Notes: generated from the letters alone by a model not told the origin. Positions 1-8,415 are shown, counted from the stretch's first letter. The stretch: DNA of 64,000 nt from Nitrospira japonica (GCA_020723105.1 DYJL01000011.1:1-64000), one strand, 5' to 3'. Program-made: numbers and translations.

Positions 1-36
1 CGTCGCAAAATACGCTCCTCGCAATGACAATTACAG
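1..36. repeat. Partial dispersed palindromic repeat at window edge
   Basis: Read on the minus strand the first bases give TGTCATTGCGAGGAGCG followed by GCGACG. This resembles a widespread class of short intergenic palindromes beginning GTCATTGCGAG. It is cut by the window edge, so its full extent and the gene to its left are not visible. Nothing else is seen in 37-142. Confidence 0.45.
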
Positions 37-142
37 ACTTTTCAGCAGCCTGTTAATTCCATTTGTTCAAACCAACTCAACTTAAACCAACTTAAACCTT
101 CCAATAATTTTACCGCTTAATAATTATATTTGAAAAAAATAT

Positions 143-170
143 TTGTAATCTGCAAAGCATATGCTATAAT
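143..170 (+). promoter_or_regulatory. Candidate sigma-70 promoter for the exopolysaccharide locus
   Basis: TTGTAA at 143-148 and a perfect TATAAT at 165-170 are 16 bp apart, about 58 bp before the first start codon at 229. The surrounding 110-228 is strongly AT-rich. The -35 match is only moderate; the assignment rests on the -10 box and its position. Confidence 0.5.
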
Positions 171-228
171 TTGTTTTAATTTTCTGTTACTTTGTTAGAC
201 AATTGTTTAATTTATATTGAAAGTATAA

Positions 229-1293
229 ATGTCCTTTTATACGGTTTTTCTTATTGCCTTTGGCATTTCATTTATTTCAGCGCCGCTTGTGATTATGCTT
301 GCAACTAACAGCGGTGCGATTGCATTCCCCGGCAAAAGGCATATACATGCACACCCAACTCCAAAACTTGGCGGGGTTGCCATTGCAGCAGGGGTGCTTC
401 TTTTCTCACCTTTTATATTCCTCCCCATTAATGGAGTAATAGGATCATATCTTGCTTCTTCTGCATTGATGCTTCTCCTTGGGATTCTCGATGACATCTG
501 GGGTACGGGATGGAAGATGAAGCTTGCAGTTTCTGTGATTGCCACCTCAATTATTATGTTTGGCACAGGGATGTGGATTGAAAACCTGGGGAATCTTTTG
601 GGCCTTGGCGAAATTCATCTGGGCCTCTGGGGGATCCCTTTTACTTTTTTTGCAGTTTTTGGCGTTATCAATGCCATTAATTTAACAGATGGCCTTAACG
701 GCCTGGCCTGCGGAGTTTCATCCATTGCATTTCTGTCGTTTGCTGTCTTTGCCTCCATGAGCGGCAATGAAATTGTTTTTTATCTGAGCATAATAAGTCT
801 CGGAGCAACTCTCGGCCTCTTTAAATACAACTATCCAAAAGCCCGGATATTCATGGGAGATTCCGGAAGCCTGTTCCTGGGTTTTTCGCTTGCCATTCAG
901 GCGATTCTGCTCACGCAGGGAGAACACAGCAAAGTGGCGCCAATGGTGCCGGTTATAATACTCGGCCTGCCAATCTTTGATACCGTAAGGGTCATGGTTT
1001 TCAGAATCTTAACCCGCAAACATCCGTTTCATGCGGACAAGACACATCTGCATCACCTGATGATGCGCTCTGGTATTCACCCAAATCATGTGGTGAAGGT
1101 GATATGGGTTCTCTCGGCACTGATGTCCACACTTGCTTTTGTCCTTTACAAATTTGATGCGTGGATAATGCTCCTGATTTATATAATTTTCATTTCCTTC
1201 CTCGGGGTATATGTCGAAAATTTAAGCATCATCAGATTAAATAATTCCAAAAAGAACCTCTCCAACGGCAAATCCAACGGCAGCTTGCATTAA
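229..1293 (+). CDS. wecA: WecA/MraY-family undecaprenyl-phosphate glycosyl-1-phosphate transferase
   Basis: Polytopic inner-membrane enzyme of the PNPT family, which moves a sugar-1-phosphate (in WecA, GlcNAc-1-P) from a UDP-sugar to undecaprenyl phosphate and so starts a lipid-linked glycan. Visible family motifs are DD at residues 88-89, NLTDGLNGL at 151-159 (catalytic loop), FMGDSGS at 208-214 and the HLHH motif at 273-276. The last is typical of WecA-like rather than MraY enzymes, and a separate true mraY lies at 46.7-47.8 kb. Length 354 aa is normal. It leads a same-strand locus with a Wza-like exporter and a YjbH protein, so a role in initiating an exopolysaccharide or O-antigen is the best inference. 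The exact sugar cannot be read from sequence. Confidence 0.85.
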   Translation: MSFYTVFLIAFGISFISAPLVIMLATNSGAIAFPGKRHIHAHPTPKLGGVAIAAGVLLFSPFIFLPINGVIGSYLASSALMLLLGILDDIWGTGWKMKLAVSVIATSIIMFGTGMWIENLGNLLGLGEIHLGLWGIPFTFFAVFGVINAINLTDGLNGLACGVSSIAFLSFAVFASMSGNEIVFYLSIISLGATLGLFKYNYPKARIFMGDSGSLFLGFSLAIQAILLTQGEHSKVAPMVPVIILGLPIFDTVRVMVFRILTRKHPFHADKTHLHHLMMRSGIHPNHVVKVIWVLSALMSTLAFVLYKFDAWIMLLIYIIFISFLGVYVENLSIIRLNNSKKNLSNGKSNGSLH

Positions 1294-1375
1294 TAACCAA
1301 TAGTATTTAATATATGAAACTCCTCTTGAAAGTTCTTTCTTGAGGCCATCTTTTAATACAAAAGGATTTACAACT

Positions 1376-3589
1376 ATGAGAAAGACTTCGCTCTGTTTTC
1401 ACATTTGTTTTCTTTCGATGATTTTATTGTGCATAATCTCTGGTTCCTCAGCATGGGCCCAACAAATAGAGTTAGTCCCTGTAACGCCTTTCTCTCCTCA
1501 ACAGGCAGTTGATCAGATACCTGCAAAAGCAAAGCCTGTAACACAACCAAATGAAATCCTGCAAAAACTTGAACAAGCCAGGCAACCGCAGGAGCTTGTG
1601 CAGCCTGTCACTAAACCGAAGCCTTCAGCGGAAACAGTGTCGAGATTTGAACAATTTATTGCCGGAGAAACTTTGCCGGCTATTTCAACTAATATAAAGC
1701 AATTCGGTTATGACCTTTTCAAAGATGCTTCCCCTGCCTTTGTACCTTCTGCAAATGTTCCGGTGGGGCCTGATTATGTTGTCGGGCCTGGCGATGAAAT
1801 AAAAATTACAGTCTGGGGGAAAATAGAAGGCGCATGGCATGTGACCATTGACAGGGATGGCAATATCAGCATTCCAAAGGTCGGTATTCTCGGAGTCACC
1901 GGTTTAACCTTTAACCAATTAAAAGGGCTTCTTCACAAGGAACTTTCAAGATACTATACCGGTTTTGAAATGAATGTCAGCATGGGCGCTTTAAGAACGA
2001 TGAGGGTTTATGTTGTAGGCAATGCCCAGAATCCCGGCGCATATACTGTATCAGCCCTTTCAACCATTGTGAATGCCCTCCTGCAGTCGGGCGGGCCGAG
2101 CAAGACCGGCACCATGAGGGACATCCAGTTAAAAAGAAATGGCCAGACGGTCGGGCATTTTGATCTGTACGATTTTTTATTAAAGGGTGACAAATCAAAG
2201 GATGCAAGGCTGTTACCGGAAGATGTAATATTCATCCCTTCAGTAGGGCCGCTTGCAGGCATTGCCGGCAATGTTAAAAACCCCGCAATCTATGAACTGA
2301 GCGGAGAAACAAAACTCCTGGATCTGATTCATATGGCGGGAGGCCTTATGAGCGTTGCTTTTAAAGGAAGGCTGCAGGTAGAGCGGATAGCTGATCATCA
2401 GTTCAGGACTCTTTTTGAAGGGGATCTCATTAATCTTGAAAAGAACACGGAGAAGAATTTTATCCTCAGGGATGGAGATCTGGTAAAGGTATTTGCTGTA
2501 ATGGATACAAAAAATACGATAACGATTGCAGGCGCTGTGGCAAATGCAGGTGATTATGGAATTACACCCGGGGTAACAAAGATAAAAGATGTCATCTCTC
2601 TGTCCGGAGGATTGCTGTATTTCACCTCTAATGAAGCAGAATTAACGAGGGTAAAGGTTACACCTTCAGGGCCGCTTACAGAACAGCGAATGATTGATAT
2701 TGTCAAGGCCGTGGCAGAAGACCCGCAGCATAATGTCACCCTTGAAATAAACGACTATCTGCTGGTCCGGGCAGTCCCGGACTGGAAGCTTTACAGAACC
2801 GTATCCATACAGGGAGAAGTTAAATTCCCTGGTACTTATACCGTCAGGAAAAACGAAAGGTTGTCCTCCCTCATTGAAAGGGCTGGAGGCTATTCCGACA
2901 GGGCTTACATAAGAGGAGCGGCATTTATCAGAAACAGTGTAAGAGAACTTCAGCAGAAGAGCCTTGATGAAATGGCTGAAAGGCTCGAAAGAGACCTGCT
3001 TGCTGCGGGGTCCTTAGAGGTAGCCACTGCATTATCTATCGAAGAAATTACTGCCAAAAAAGTGGAGCTGGAGCAAAAAAGGAAATTTGTTGAAGCCATG
3101 AAACAGTTAAAGGCCACAGGCAGAATGTCAATAAAGCTTGCTCACCTGAGGCTGTTGAAAAACAGTGAATACGATATTGAACTTGAGGACGGTGACAGTT
3201 TATTTATTCCAATGAGAAACAGTGTCGTGAATGTTGCAGGAGCGGTAATGTCCCGAGGCAGCTTTGTTTATTCTGAGAAGTTTGACTATAACGACTATGT
3301 AACTATGGCAGGCGGGTACACGCGCTATGCAGATGATGACAACGTATATGTCTTAAAAGTTGACGGCACTGCACTGAAACTGTCAGACGGATTCTTTAGC
3401 TGGAACATGAAAAAATCCAGATGGGAAGTCACCGGGTTCGGTGAGGATATTAAACAGATTGAACCTGGCGATTCCATCATCATCCCTGAAAAGCTCGAGC
3501 GCATTGCATGGATAAGGGAAATTAATAATTTAACACAGATACTTTATCAGATAGCAGTAACTGCAGGCGTAACCATTGCGTTGTTTTAG
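1376..3589 (+). CDS. Wza-like polysaccharide export protein with SLBB domains
   Basis: Predicted outer-membrane/periplasmic polysaccharide exporter. An N-terminal signal peptide (MRKTSLCFH, hydrophobic core, AWA-QQ cleavage site) is followed by a proline-rich linker. A poly-export domain begins near residue 130 (VVGPGDEIKITVWG) and is followed by several SLBB-type repeats, seen as recurring 'G.V..PG.Y' units (VVGNAQNPGAY, IAGNVKNPAIY, IAGAVANAGDY, IQGEVKFPGTY, VAGAVMSRGSF). A charged, likely coiled segment (about residues 525-600) separates the last two. I chose ATG 1376, preceded by AAAGGA, over an in-frame TTG at 1340 because it puts the signal peptide at the N-terminus. At 737 aa it is longer than E. 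coli Wza (about 380 aa), as is common for multi-SLBB relatives. It probably works with the neighbouring YjbH protein. Confidence 0.85.
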   Translation: MRKTSLCFHICFLSMILLCIISGSSAWAQQIELVPVTPFSPQQAVDQIPAKAKPVTQPNEILQKLEQARQPQELVQPVTKPKPSAETVSRFEQFIAGETLPAISTNIKQFGYDLFKDASPAFVPSANVPVGPDYVVGPGDEIKITVWGKIEGAWHVTIDRDGNISIPKVGILGVTGLTFNQLKGLLHKELSRYYTGFEMNVSMGALRTMRVYVVGNAQNPGAYTVSALSTIVNALLQSGGPSKTGTMRDIQLKRNGQTVGHFDLYDFLLKGDKSKDARLLPEDVIFIPSVGPLAGIAGNVKNPAIYELSGETKLLDLIHMAGGLMSVAFKGRLQVERIADHQFRTLFEGDLINLEKNTEKNFILRDGDLVKVFAVMDTKNTITIAGAVANAGDYGITPGVTKIKDVISLSGGLLYFTSNEAELTRVKVTPSGPLTEQRMIDIVKAVAEDPQHNVTLEINDYLLVRAVPDWKLYRTVSIQGEVKFPGTYTVRKNERLSSLIERAGGYSDRAYIRGAAFIRNSVRELQQKSLDEMAERLERDLLAAGSLEVATALSIEEITAKKVELEQKRKFVEAMKQLKATGRMSIKLAHLRLLKNSEYDIELEDGDSLFIPMRNSVVNVAGAVMSRGSFVYSEKFDYNDYVTMAGGYTRYADDDNVYVLKVDGTALKLSDGFFSWNMKKSRWEVTGFGEDIKQIEPGDSIIIPEKLERIAWIREINNLTQILYQIAVTAGVTIALF

Positions 3590-3595
3590 GCAGCT

Positions 3596-3637
3596 ATGAG
3601 TTATGAGTTAAGAGTCATGAGTTATGAATTATGAGTT
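3596..3637 (+). repeat. Heptad repeat, left arm (ATGAGTT type, six units)
   Basis: Six consecutive 7-bp units (ATGAGTT, ATGAGTT, AAGAGTC, ATGAGTT, ATGAATT, ATGAGTT). The last unit supplies the ATG start codon of the next gene. The inverted partner arm is at 3755-3787. Confidence 0.9.
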
Positions 3638-5769
3638 GTGGATTTTTCTTTCTCTTTAATTCAAAGCTCTTCGCTTACAACCTGAAATTATTGCCCCTTG
3701 TTGTAGCATTGTTTCTGTTTCTTCTTTTCATTCCTCATGAAGTTTTTTCTGAACCTCTTAACTCAAACCTCTTAACTCATAACTCTGTGGATGAGCCCTT
3801 CTCCTATCCTGCAAACTGGGGCGGCACAGGCCTTATGGAAATCCCCTCAGCAAGGATAATGAGAGAGGACAGCTACCGGATTGGTTTCTCTCAGATAATG
3901 CCTTACAGGTATTATTACGGAGCCATAACCCCCTTAAAAGGCCTTGAAATTGACGGAAGGATAACAGAGGTATCAGGCGTTCAAGGATTAGCAGATCCTG
4001 CATATGGCAATTACAAAGACAAGGCATTGGACTTTAAATATCAGTTCCTTTCAGAAGGCAAATACCTTCCTGCTCTTGCAATAGGCATCATGGATCCTCA
4101 TGGTACACGGGTCTATCCATCACAGTATATAGTGGCAAGCAAGCAGATATATCCTTTTGATTTTACAATTGGGTTTGGCAATGGCAGATTCGGCAAGAAG
4201 CCTCTCATTTCAAGCACTGAAAATGCAAGAGTTGAGATCATAACTGATACAGGTGACTGGATAAAAGATTCGCAGTTTTTCTGGGGCCTGCAGTTTGCAC
4301 CCTCAGAAAAATATGCCCTCATGTTTGAACACAGCCCGATTAAATTTCAGGAGCAGACTTTTGATCCGGCACAGAAAAAATATTTCCGTGAGCCTGTCTC
4401 TTCAGAATATAACTTTGGTTTGCGATACAAACCGACAAAGTGGTCTGAAATCGGTCTTTCCTATCAGAGAGGCAATCGAGTGGGCATTAATTTATCCACT
4501 GTATTTGATATAGGAAAACCCCTCATCCCAATCTACGATCCGGCCTACAGGGAAAAATCTTCTGATACGCTCAATCCGGTACAAAAGAGGATTGTATCAG
4601 CACTCTGCAACCTGGGCTTCAGCAATATAGGTGTGGTCCTTGATGACAATCAGTTATGGATAGAAGCGCAAAATGATAAATACTTTTATGCTACAAAAGC
4701 CGTTGGCATCATTCTCAAAGTACTTGTAACTATCAATCCTGAAAATATAGACAAGATTCACGTCATCCTCAAAGAGAATGAAATACCCCAGGTTGAATTT
4801 GTTGCTGCAAGGAGGGATTTGCTTGATTTATATGCAGAGAAAATGGCCCTCGGTGAATTTCTTTCTTTATCGGAATTCCGTACAACTCCTTCCCAAATAC
4901 ATGATATTACCATTGAGCAGAAAAAGCTGTTTCGTTACGGTGTAAGGCCTTCTCTTGAAACATTTCTGAATGACCCTTCCGGATTTTTCAGATACCGTTT
5001 TGGAGTTGACGGTTGGGTCAGTTATCATCCATGGGAAGGCGGGACCCTGGTTGCAGGGCTTGCAACCTTCCCTTTGAATAATATTACTACTACAAACGAA
5101 CCTCTTTCGATACCTGTAAGGACAGATATTGTCGAATATAAGAAGAAGAATCTCGTTCTGAACCGGCTTATGATAGACCAGTTGAAAAGACTGACTCCCA
5201 CACTTTACGCAAAGTTTTCCGCCGGACTTCTTGAGACCCAGTATGCGGGACTTGATGCGGAGGCAGCAATGCCTGTTTTTAACGGCAGAATATTTTTGGG
5301 GTTAAGTGGAAGCGCAGTGAAAAAAAGAGACCCCGGGAATCCTTCCAGATTAATAGAGAACGGCGTTAAGGATATTTATACCACTGCATTTTTTAACACC
5401 CGCCTCAATATGCCTGAGACAGAGATGGCAATAGATATAAAAGCCGGAAGGTTTCTGGCAGGCGACAATGGCGTACGTTTTACTGTTTCAAAATTTATTA
5501 ACGGTGTAACTGTCTGGGCCTGGTATAGTTCCACAGATACCTCGGTATTTAAGGATGATTTTAACAGGGGATATCATGACAAGGGAATCGGTGTTTCAAT
5601 CCCTATCAGATTGTTTAAAGGCACGGACTCAAGGACTTTTTATAATTACTCATTGTCGGCATGGACCAGGGACACGGCTCAGGATATAGAGCACTTCAGC
5701 ACGCTGTTTAATTTTATGGGCAGAAACACTAAAATATTTCTTGACAAAGACGGTGAAAAGATGTATTAA
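3631..5769 (+). CDS. YjbH-domain exopolysaccharide outer-membrane protein
   Basis: 712-aa exported protein resembling the YjbH/WbfB family, whose members are predicted outer-membrane beta-barrel proteins encoded in exopolysaccharide loci. It has an N-terminal hydrophobic signal (LKLLPLVVALFLFLLF). Its mature start contains the family's 'NWGGTGLMEIPSAR' segment and 'YYGAITPLKGLEIDGRIT'. Later come an alternating-pattern beta-rich region and a terminal aromatic strand region. The position directly after the Wza-like gene supports a polysaccharide role. Oddly, the only plausible start codon lies in a heptad repeat and has no recognisable Shine-Dalgarno, and the residues just after the signal (SNLLTHNS) are encoded by the opposite repeat arm. 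The family call is moderately firm; the mechanism is not known. Confidence 0.75.
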   Translation: MSCGFFFLFNSKLFAYNLKLLPLVVALFLFLLFIPHEVFSEPLNSNLLTHNSVDEPFSYPANWGGTGLMEIPSARIMREDSYRIGFSQIMPYRYYYGAITPLKGLEIDGRITEVSGVQGLADPAYGNYKDKALDFKYQFLSEGKYLPALAIGIMDPHGTRVYPSQYIVASKQIYPFDFTIGFGNGRFGKKPLISSTENARVEIITDTGDWIKDSQFFWGLQFAPSEKYALMFEHSPIKFQEQTFDPAQKKYFREPVSSEYNFGLRYKPTKWSEIGLSYQRGNRVGINLSTVFDIGKPLIPIYDPAYREKSSDTLNPVQKRIVSALCNLGFSNIGVVLDDNQLWIEAQNDKYFYATKAVGIILKVLVTINPENIDKIHVILKENEIPQVEFVAARRDLLDLYAEKMALGEFLSLSEFRTTPSQIHDITIEQKKLFRYGVRPSLETFLNDPSGFFRYRFGVDGWVSYHPWEGGTLVAGLATFPLNNITTTNEPLSIPVRTDIVEYKKKNLVLNRLMIDQLKRLTPTLYAKFSAGLLETQYAGLDAEAAMPVFNGRIFLGLSGSAVKKRDPGNPSRLIENGVKDIYTTAFFNTRLNMPETEMAIDIKAGRFLAGDNGVRFTVSKFINGVTVWAWYSSTDTSVFKDDFNRGYHDKGIGVSIPIRLFKGTDSRTFYNYSLSAWTRDTAQDIEHFSTLFNFMGRNTKIFLDKDGEKMY
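3755..3787 (+). repeat. Heptad repeat, right (inverted) arm inside the YjbH gene
   Basis: Units CTTAACT, CTTAACT, CATAACT are the reverse complement of the 3596-3637 arm, about 120 bp away. The two arms flank the signal-peptide codons. The arm is translated in frame. Confidence 0.85.
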
Positions 5770-5812
5770 TTTAAAAGCGTTGGAAAATCCTCATTAATCG
5801 AAAGGAGTGGAA

Positions 5813-6271
5813 ATGAAAAGAATTTTAGCAGTTTTTTTGGTGTTTTCGTTTTTAATGTTCAATCTTGGCTTAGTGTCTTTACATGCTGCAGATCCGGTCA
5901 CACAAACAATAGCATCTGTAGCTAAGGCACAGGAAATCGCAGCAGCAGCAGGTGGAGCCTATGTTGAAGGCGCAGCAGCCCCTGCCCTTACAGGCACTCA
6001 GGTAGCCTTGCCTGTAATAGACGGAGCCACAGGCAGCGTCCTCGGGCATGTCGTAGCAGAGCAAGCCAGTCTTGTTTCAGCTCTTAATACAGCCGGCTAT
6101 ACATCAGTAGCTTCTGCAGTAGCTGCTACTCAGGCTGGGACAACAGCCGGACTCGCTGTTGGAGCAGGAATTACAGCCGGAACTGTAACAGTCGGAGCCG
6201 CAGCAGTAGCCGGTGCAGCAGCGCTTATAGTCGCTTCCGGAGGTGGTACCACATCAGGACATCATCATTAA
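5813..6271 (+). CDS. Small exported Ala/Gly-rich protein of unknown function
   Basis: About 152 aa. ATG 5813 is favoured over an in-frame GTG at 5807 because AAAGGAG lies at 5801-5807, six bases upstream. It has a clear signal peptide (KRILAVFLVFSFLMF...LHA-AD). The mature part is very rich in Ala, Gly, Val and Thr, with a long hydrophobic Ala/Gly/Val stretch (about residues 105-140), then a GGGTTSG linker and a C-terminal HHH. The composition suggests a membrane-inserting, glycine-zipper-like or surface-associated polypeptide. I recognise no family. It follows the YjbH gene by 43 bp and is closed by a terminator, so it may be the last gene of the polysaccharide operon. Confidence 0.65.
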   Translation: MKRILAVFLVFSFLMFNLGLVSLHAADPVTQTIASVAKAQEIAAAAGGAYVEGAAAPALTGTQVALPVIDGATGSVLGHVVAEQASLVSALNTAGYTSVASAVAATQAGTTAGLAVGAGITAGTVTVGAAAVAGAAALIVASGGGTTSGHHH

Positions 6272-6301
6272 GAGCTTGCTGTTTTATAAAGTTATGAACT
6301 T

Positions 6302-6330
6302 AAAAGGGCTGTTATCTGCAGCCCTTTTTT
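6302..6330 (+). terminator. Rho-independent terminator after the Ala/Gly-rich gene
   Basis: Stem AAAAGGGCTG / CAGCCCTTTT with a 7-base loop, ending in a T run. It probably ends the exopolysaccharide transcript just before the gene at 6344. Confidence 0.85.
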
Positions 6331-6343
6331 ATATGGTATTCTG

Positions 6344-6844
6344 ATGCAAAAATTCTTATCTATCATATCTTGCTTTCTTATCCTGTTTGTTATATCCATT
6401 CCCCGCAAAGTACATTGTGAAGACAACAACAGGGCAGTGTCCGAGCTTCTCGGTACAGCAGAAACTTTTTTTCTTTCGCTAAGAACAAACGACTATAAAA
6501 CAGCATGGAATTTGTTATCAAAAAAATCTCATGAAACAATAGTCAATGATGTTTATAAAGCATCCCGGAAAATAGGCGCTAATACAACCAGAGAAAACAT
6601 TTATCAGGATTTTGATAATTCCGGGATTATATTTCAGAATTACTGGAAAGCTTTCATCGAGGCCTTTGACCCAGACCTGATTTTGGAAAACAGCCGGTGG
6701 GAAATCGCATTTATTAATAAAACCAAAGCAGAAATAATAATAACACATAAAAAGGCAGAGGCCCCTGCTCAATTAAAGCTCTTCAGGGAAGACAATGCCT
6801 GGAAGATCGGCCTGGTTGAGACCTTCTGGACCAGAAAATTATAG
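6344..6844 (+). CDS. Exported protein of unknown function, possibly NTF2-like fold
   Basis: 166 aa with a signal peptide (QKFLSIISCFLILFVISIP, cleavage probably after VHC or nearby). The mature part has a pattern recalling small NTF2-like or DUF4878-type domains: a helix with 'AETFFLSLRTNDYKTAWNLLS', a second helical region, then beta strands ending 'AWKIGLVETFWTRK'. The fold suggestion is an inference from pattern only. The gene starts 14 bp after the preceding terminator, with no obvious Shine-Dalgarno (the only nearby purines are in TATGGTATTCTG). It may be transcribed by read-through or from a promoter hidden in the upstream gene. Confidence 0.6.
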   Translation: MQKFLSIISCFLILFVISIPRKVHCEDNNRAVSELLGTAETFFLSLRTNDYKTAWNLLSKKSHETIVNDVYKASRKIGANTTRENIYQDFDNSGIIFQNYWKAFIEAFDPDLILENSRWEIAFINKTKAEIIITHKKAEAPAQLKLFREDNAWKIGLVETFWTRKL

Positions 6845-6893
6845 CCTGTTTTCAGTCTTTATTTATAAAGATTTTTTATAAGCTCATTCTTTC

Positions 6894-6922
6894 TTGACAA
6901 ACACCTGATACCGATATAAAAT
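6894..6922 (+). promoter_or_regulatory. Candidate sigma-70 promoter of the sulfur-relay operon
   Basis: Perfect TTGACA at 6894-6899 and TAAAAT at 6917-6922 with 17-bp spacing (an alternative TATAAA at 6915-6920 gives 15 bp). It lies 54 bp before the ATG at 6976 in an otherwise gene-free 130-bp gap. Confidence 0.6.
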
Positions 6923-6975
6923 TATCAATCCTTTTCTAAGAATATATCAATATATTTCCAGCCAGGAGGTAGATT

Positions 6976-7272
6976 ATGAAATTAGCTGTATTTGTAAGTG
7001 ATTACAGGCTTAATGTGGACACTCTTGATCGCTTAACTTCTGCTAAACTCGGTATAATACTTGTACAAAACGGTGTCTATCACGCAACATTGAAGGAGAA
7101 CGGGAAACCCTCTTCTCTTTTAGGGAAAAATGCCGATTATTATGTGCTTATGGACGATCTTGAGACGAGAGGGCTCGGCAGTGCAACTATAGACGATAAC
7201 ATCAAAGTTATCAGTTACGGAGACATAGTTGACCTTATTTTCAATGAATATGAAAAAACAGCTTGGTTATAG
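6976..7272 (+). CDS. DsrH/TusB-like sulfur-relay protein
   Basis: 98-aa cytoplasmic protein resembling the DsrH/TusB family. It has an 'IILVQNGVYHATL' core strand-helix (TusB proteins have a similar 'LL..DGV.A' segment) and an 'ISYGDIVDLIFN' C-terminal region. It has no cysteine at all, so it lacks the conserved Cys of DsrH and must be structural or act through partners. A strong AGGAGGT lies just upstream. It is the first gene of a tight cluster with DsrE- and DsrF-like proteins and TusA. In known systems DsrEFH is a hexamer that passes persulfide sulfur between TusA and DsrC. Confidence 0.7.
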   Translation: MKLAVFVSDYRLNVDTLDRLTSAKLGIILVQNGVYHATLKENGKPSSLLGKNADYYVLMDDLETRGLGSATIDDNIKVISYGDIVDLIFNEYEKTAWL

Positions 7273-7283
7273 GAGGAAATAAT

Positions 7284-7643
7284 ATGGCGGTACTTTCAAT
7301 GGGAATTTTTTCTTCATTAATAGGTTCAATGAGCACGGATTTTGCGATTAAGTTGGCCTCATCGGCTATTGAAAAAGGCCATAAAGTCAATTTATGGCTG
7401 TCGGGAAATGCAGTTGGTCTGGTAAAGAAAAGTCAAAAACATCTTAAAGACTATTCCACAGGAGAAAAACACTTAATAGATCTGATGCAGAAAGGCGTAG
7501 AGATCTGCACTTGCGAAGCATGTACATACGCAAGAGGAATTCAGAAAGCGGACGCTATCGAAGGCGTTCAGTGGAATGCCATGCACTGGTATCTGGCAAA
7601 GATACATTCAAGCGACAGAGTGCTGCAGATAGGAGGGGAATAA
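7284..7643 (+). CDS. DsrE/TusD-family sulfurtransferase
   Basis: 119 aa. ATG 7284 is chosen because AGGAGG lies at 7271-7276; an in-frame GTG at 7263 would overlap the previous gene. It has a Rossmann-like DsrE fold pattern: 'GIFSSLIGSMSTDFAIKLASSAIEKGHKVNLWLSG', split here in description only by secondary structure. A cysteine cluster C75-x-C77-x2-C80 precedes TYARG. The last Cys sits where DsrE/TusD carry the persulfide-accepting cysteine. It lies 11 bp after the DsrH-like gene and one base before the DsrF-like gene, so the three are almost certainly co-translated. The extra cysteines could bind a metal or store sulfur. Confidence 0.8.
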   Translation: MAVLSMGIFSSLIGSMSTDFAIKLASSAIEKGHKVNLWLSGNAVGLVKKSQKHLKDYSTGEKHLIDLMQKGVEICTCEACTYARGIQKADAIEGVQWNAMHWYLAKIHSSDRVLQIGGE

Positions 7644-7644
7644 T

Positions 7645-8058
7645 ATGGCTGACAAGAAATTAGCATTTATAGTACAAAGGACGCCTTACAAAAGTGAGAA
7701 TCCAAAACTTGCCTTAACACATGCCATTTCCTATCAGACAGTAGAGATACTGCTCGAGGATGGTGATACAGTTACACCTACAGTATGTCTTGTAGGTGAC
7801 GGGGTCATTGCATGCCTTAAAGACCAGAAGGCAATGGAAACTTATGGGATAACAAGCACAGAAATGCATCTCAAAAGTGCGCTGCTTGTCGATCTTGACG
7901 TTATGGTTTGTAAAGAAGATCTTGACAGGTTTGGAATTTCTGAAAGTATGATTGTTCTGGATGCGGAGGATATGGGCGCAGATAAAAAAATACAGATCGT
8001 CCCGTTTGCGAGTATTGTAGAGACAATAAAGAACGCAAACCACGTTCTTTTCTTTTAA
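7645..8058 (+). CDS. DsrF/TusC-like sulfur-relay protein
   Basis: 137-aa DsrE-superfamily protein. Relatedness to DsrF/TusC is suggested by 'VCLVGDGVIACLKDQ' (about 47-61), 'LLVDLDVMVCKEDLDRFGI' (about 80-98, with Cys89), and a C-terminal 'IVPFASIVETIKNANHVLFF'. The family has the same order of a strand-loop with Gly-Asp-Gly-Val followed by a Cys-containing 'V..D' region. A GGAGGGG Shine-Dalgarno overlaps the end of the preceding gene. It completes an H-E-F-like trio, in an order different from the classical dsrEFH. It is unlikely to work alone. Confidence 0.72.
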   Translation: MADKKLAFIVQRTPYKSENPKLALTHAISYQTVEILLEDGDTVTPTVCLVGDGVIACLKDQKAMETYGITSTEMHLKSALLVDLDVMVCKEDLDRFGISESMIVLDAEDMGADKKIQIVPFASIVETIKNANHVLFF

Positions 8059-8088
8059 TAATCTATATATCGATTTCAGGAGGAAAAA

Positions 8089-8340
8089 ATGGCTGAATTA
8101 AAATCACAAACACCATCGCAGGTTGTTGATGTGCTGGGAAGGGTCTGTCCCTATCCGCTCGTACTAACGAAAAAGACTCTGGAAAAGGCACCTGCCGGTA
8201 CACTGGTTAAGGTGCTTTGCGATGCCCCTGCATCTGCAGAAGACACTATTCCAAAGTATTGTGAAAAACAGGGATTTGCCTACGAGTCAATTAAACTTGA
8301 GGATAAGGGATATTGGGAAATCTATATCCAGAAACCCTGA
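8089..8340 (+). CDS. tusA: TusA-family sulfur carrier protein
   Basis: 83-aa TusA/SirA-like protein with the family signature RVCPYPLVLTKK, where Cys20 of CPYP is the persulfide-carrying residue. The following 'LVKVLCDAPASAEDTIPKYCEKQGF' matches the second half of the fold and contains extra cysteines. AGGAGG lies eight bases upstream of ATG 8089. TusA hands sulfane sulfur to DsrE-type acceptors, which are encoded directly upstream. No dsrC or dsrAB is visible in this window, so whether the flow is oxidative, biosynthetic (tRNA thiolation, molybdopterin) or regulatory is undecided. Confidence 0.92.
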   Translation: MAELKSQTPSQVVDVLGRVCPYPLVLTKKTLEKAPAGTLVKVLCDAPASAEDTIPKYCEKQGFAYESIKLEDKGYWEIYIQKP

Positions 8341-8364
8341 AACAGATTCCGCTTATCAAGAGAA

Positions 8365-8399
8365 AAAAAAGCATCCCGAATCATCGGGATGCTTTTTTT
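8365..8399. terminator. Bidirectional terminator between tusA and the ferredoxin gene
   Basis: GCATCCCGA / TCGGGATGC stem (9 bp, 4-base loop) flanked by A and T runs on both sides. It can end both the plus-strand sulfur operon and the convergent ferredoxin transcript. Confidence 0.9.
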
Positions 8400-8415
8400 A
8401 GCTTATTGTACGGAG

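Noticed and set aside
1294-1375. The CCTCTTGAAAG / CTTTCTTGAGG hairpin before the Wza-like gene as an attenuator
   Set aside because: The stem has two mismatches, no T run follows and no leader peptide is seen; too weak to claim.
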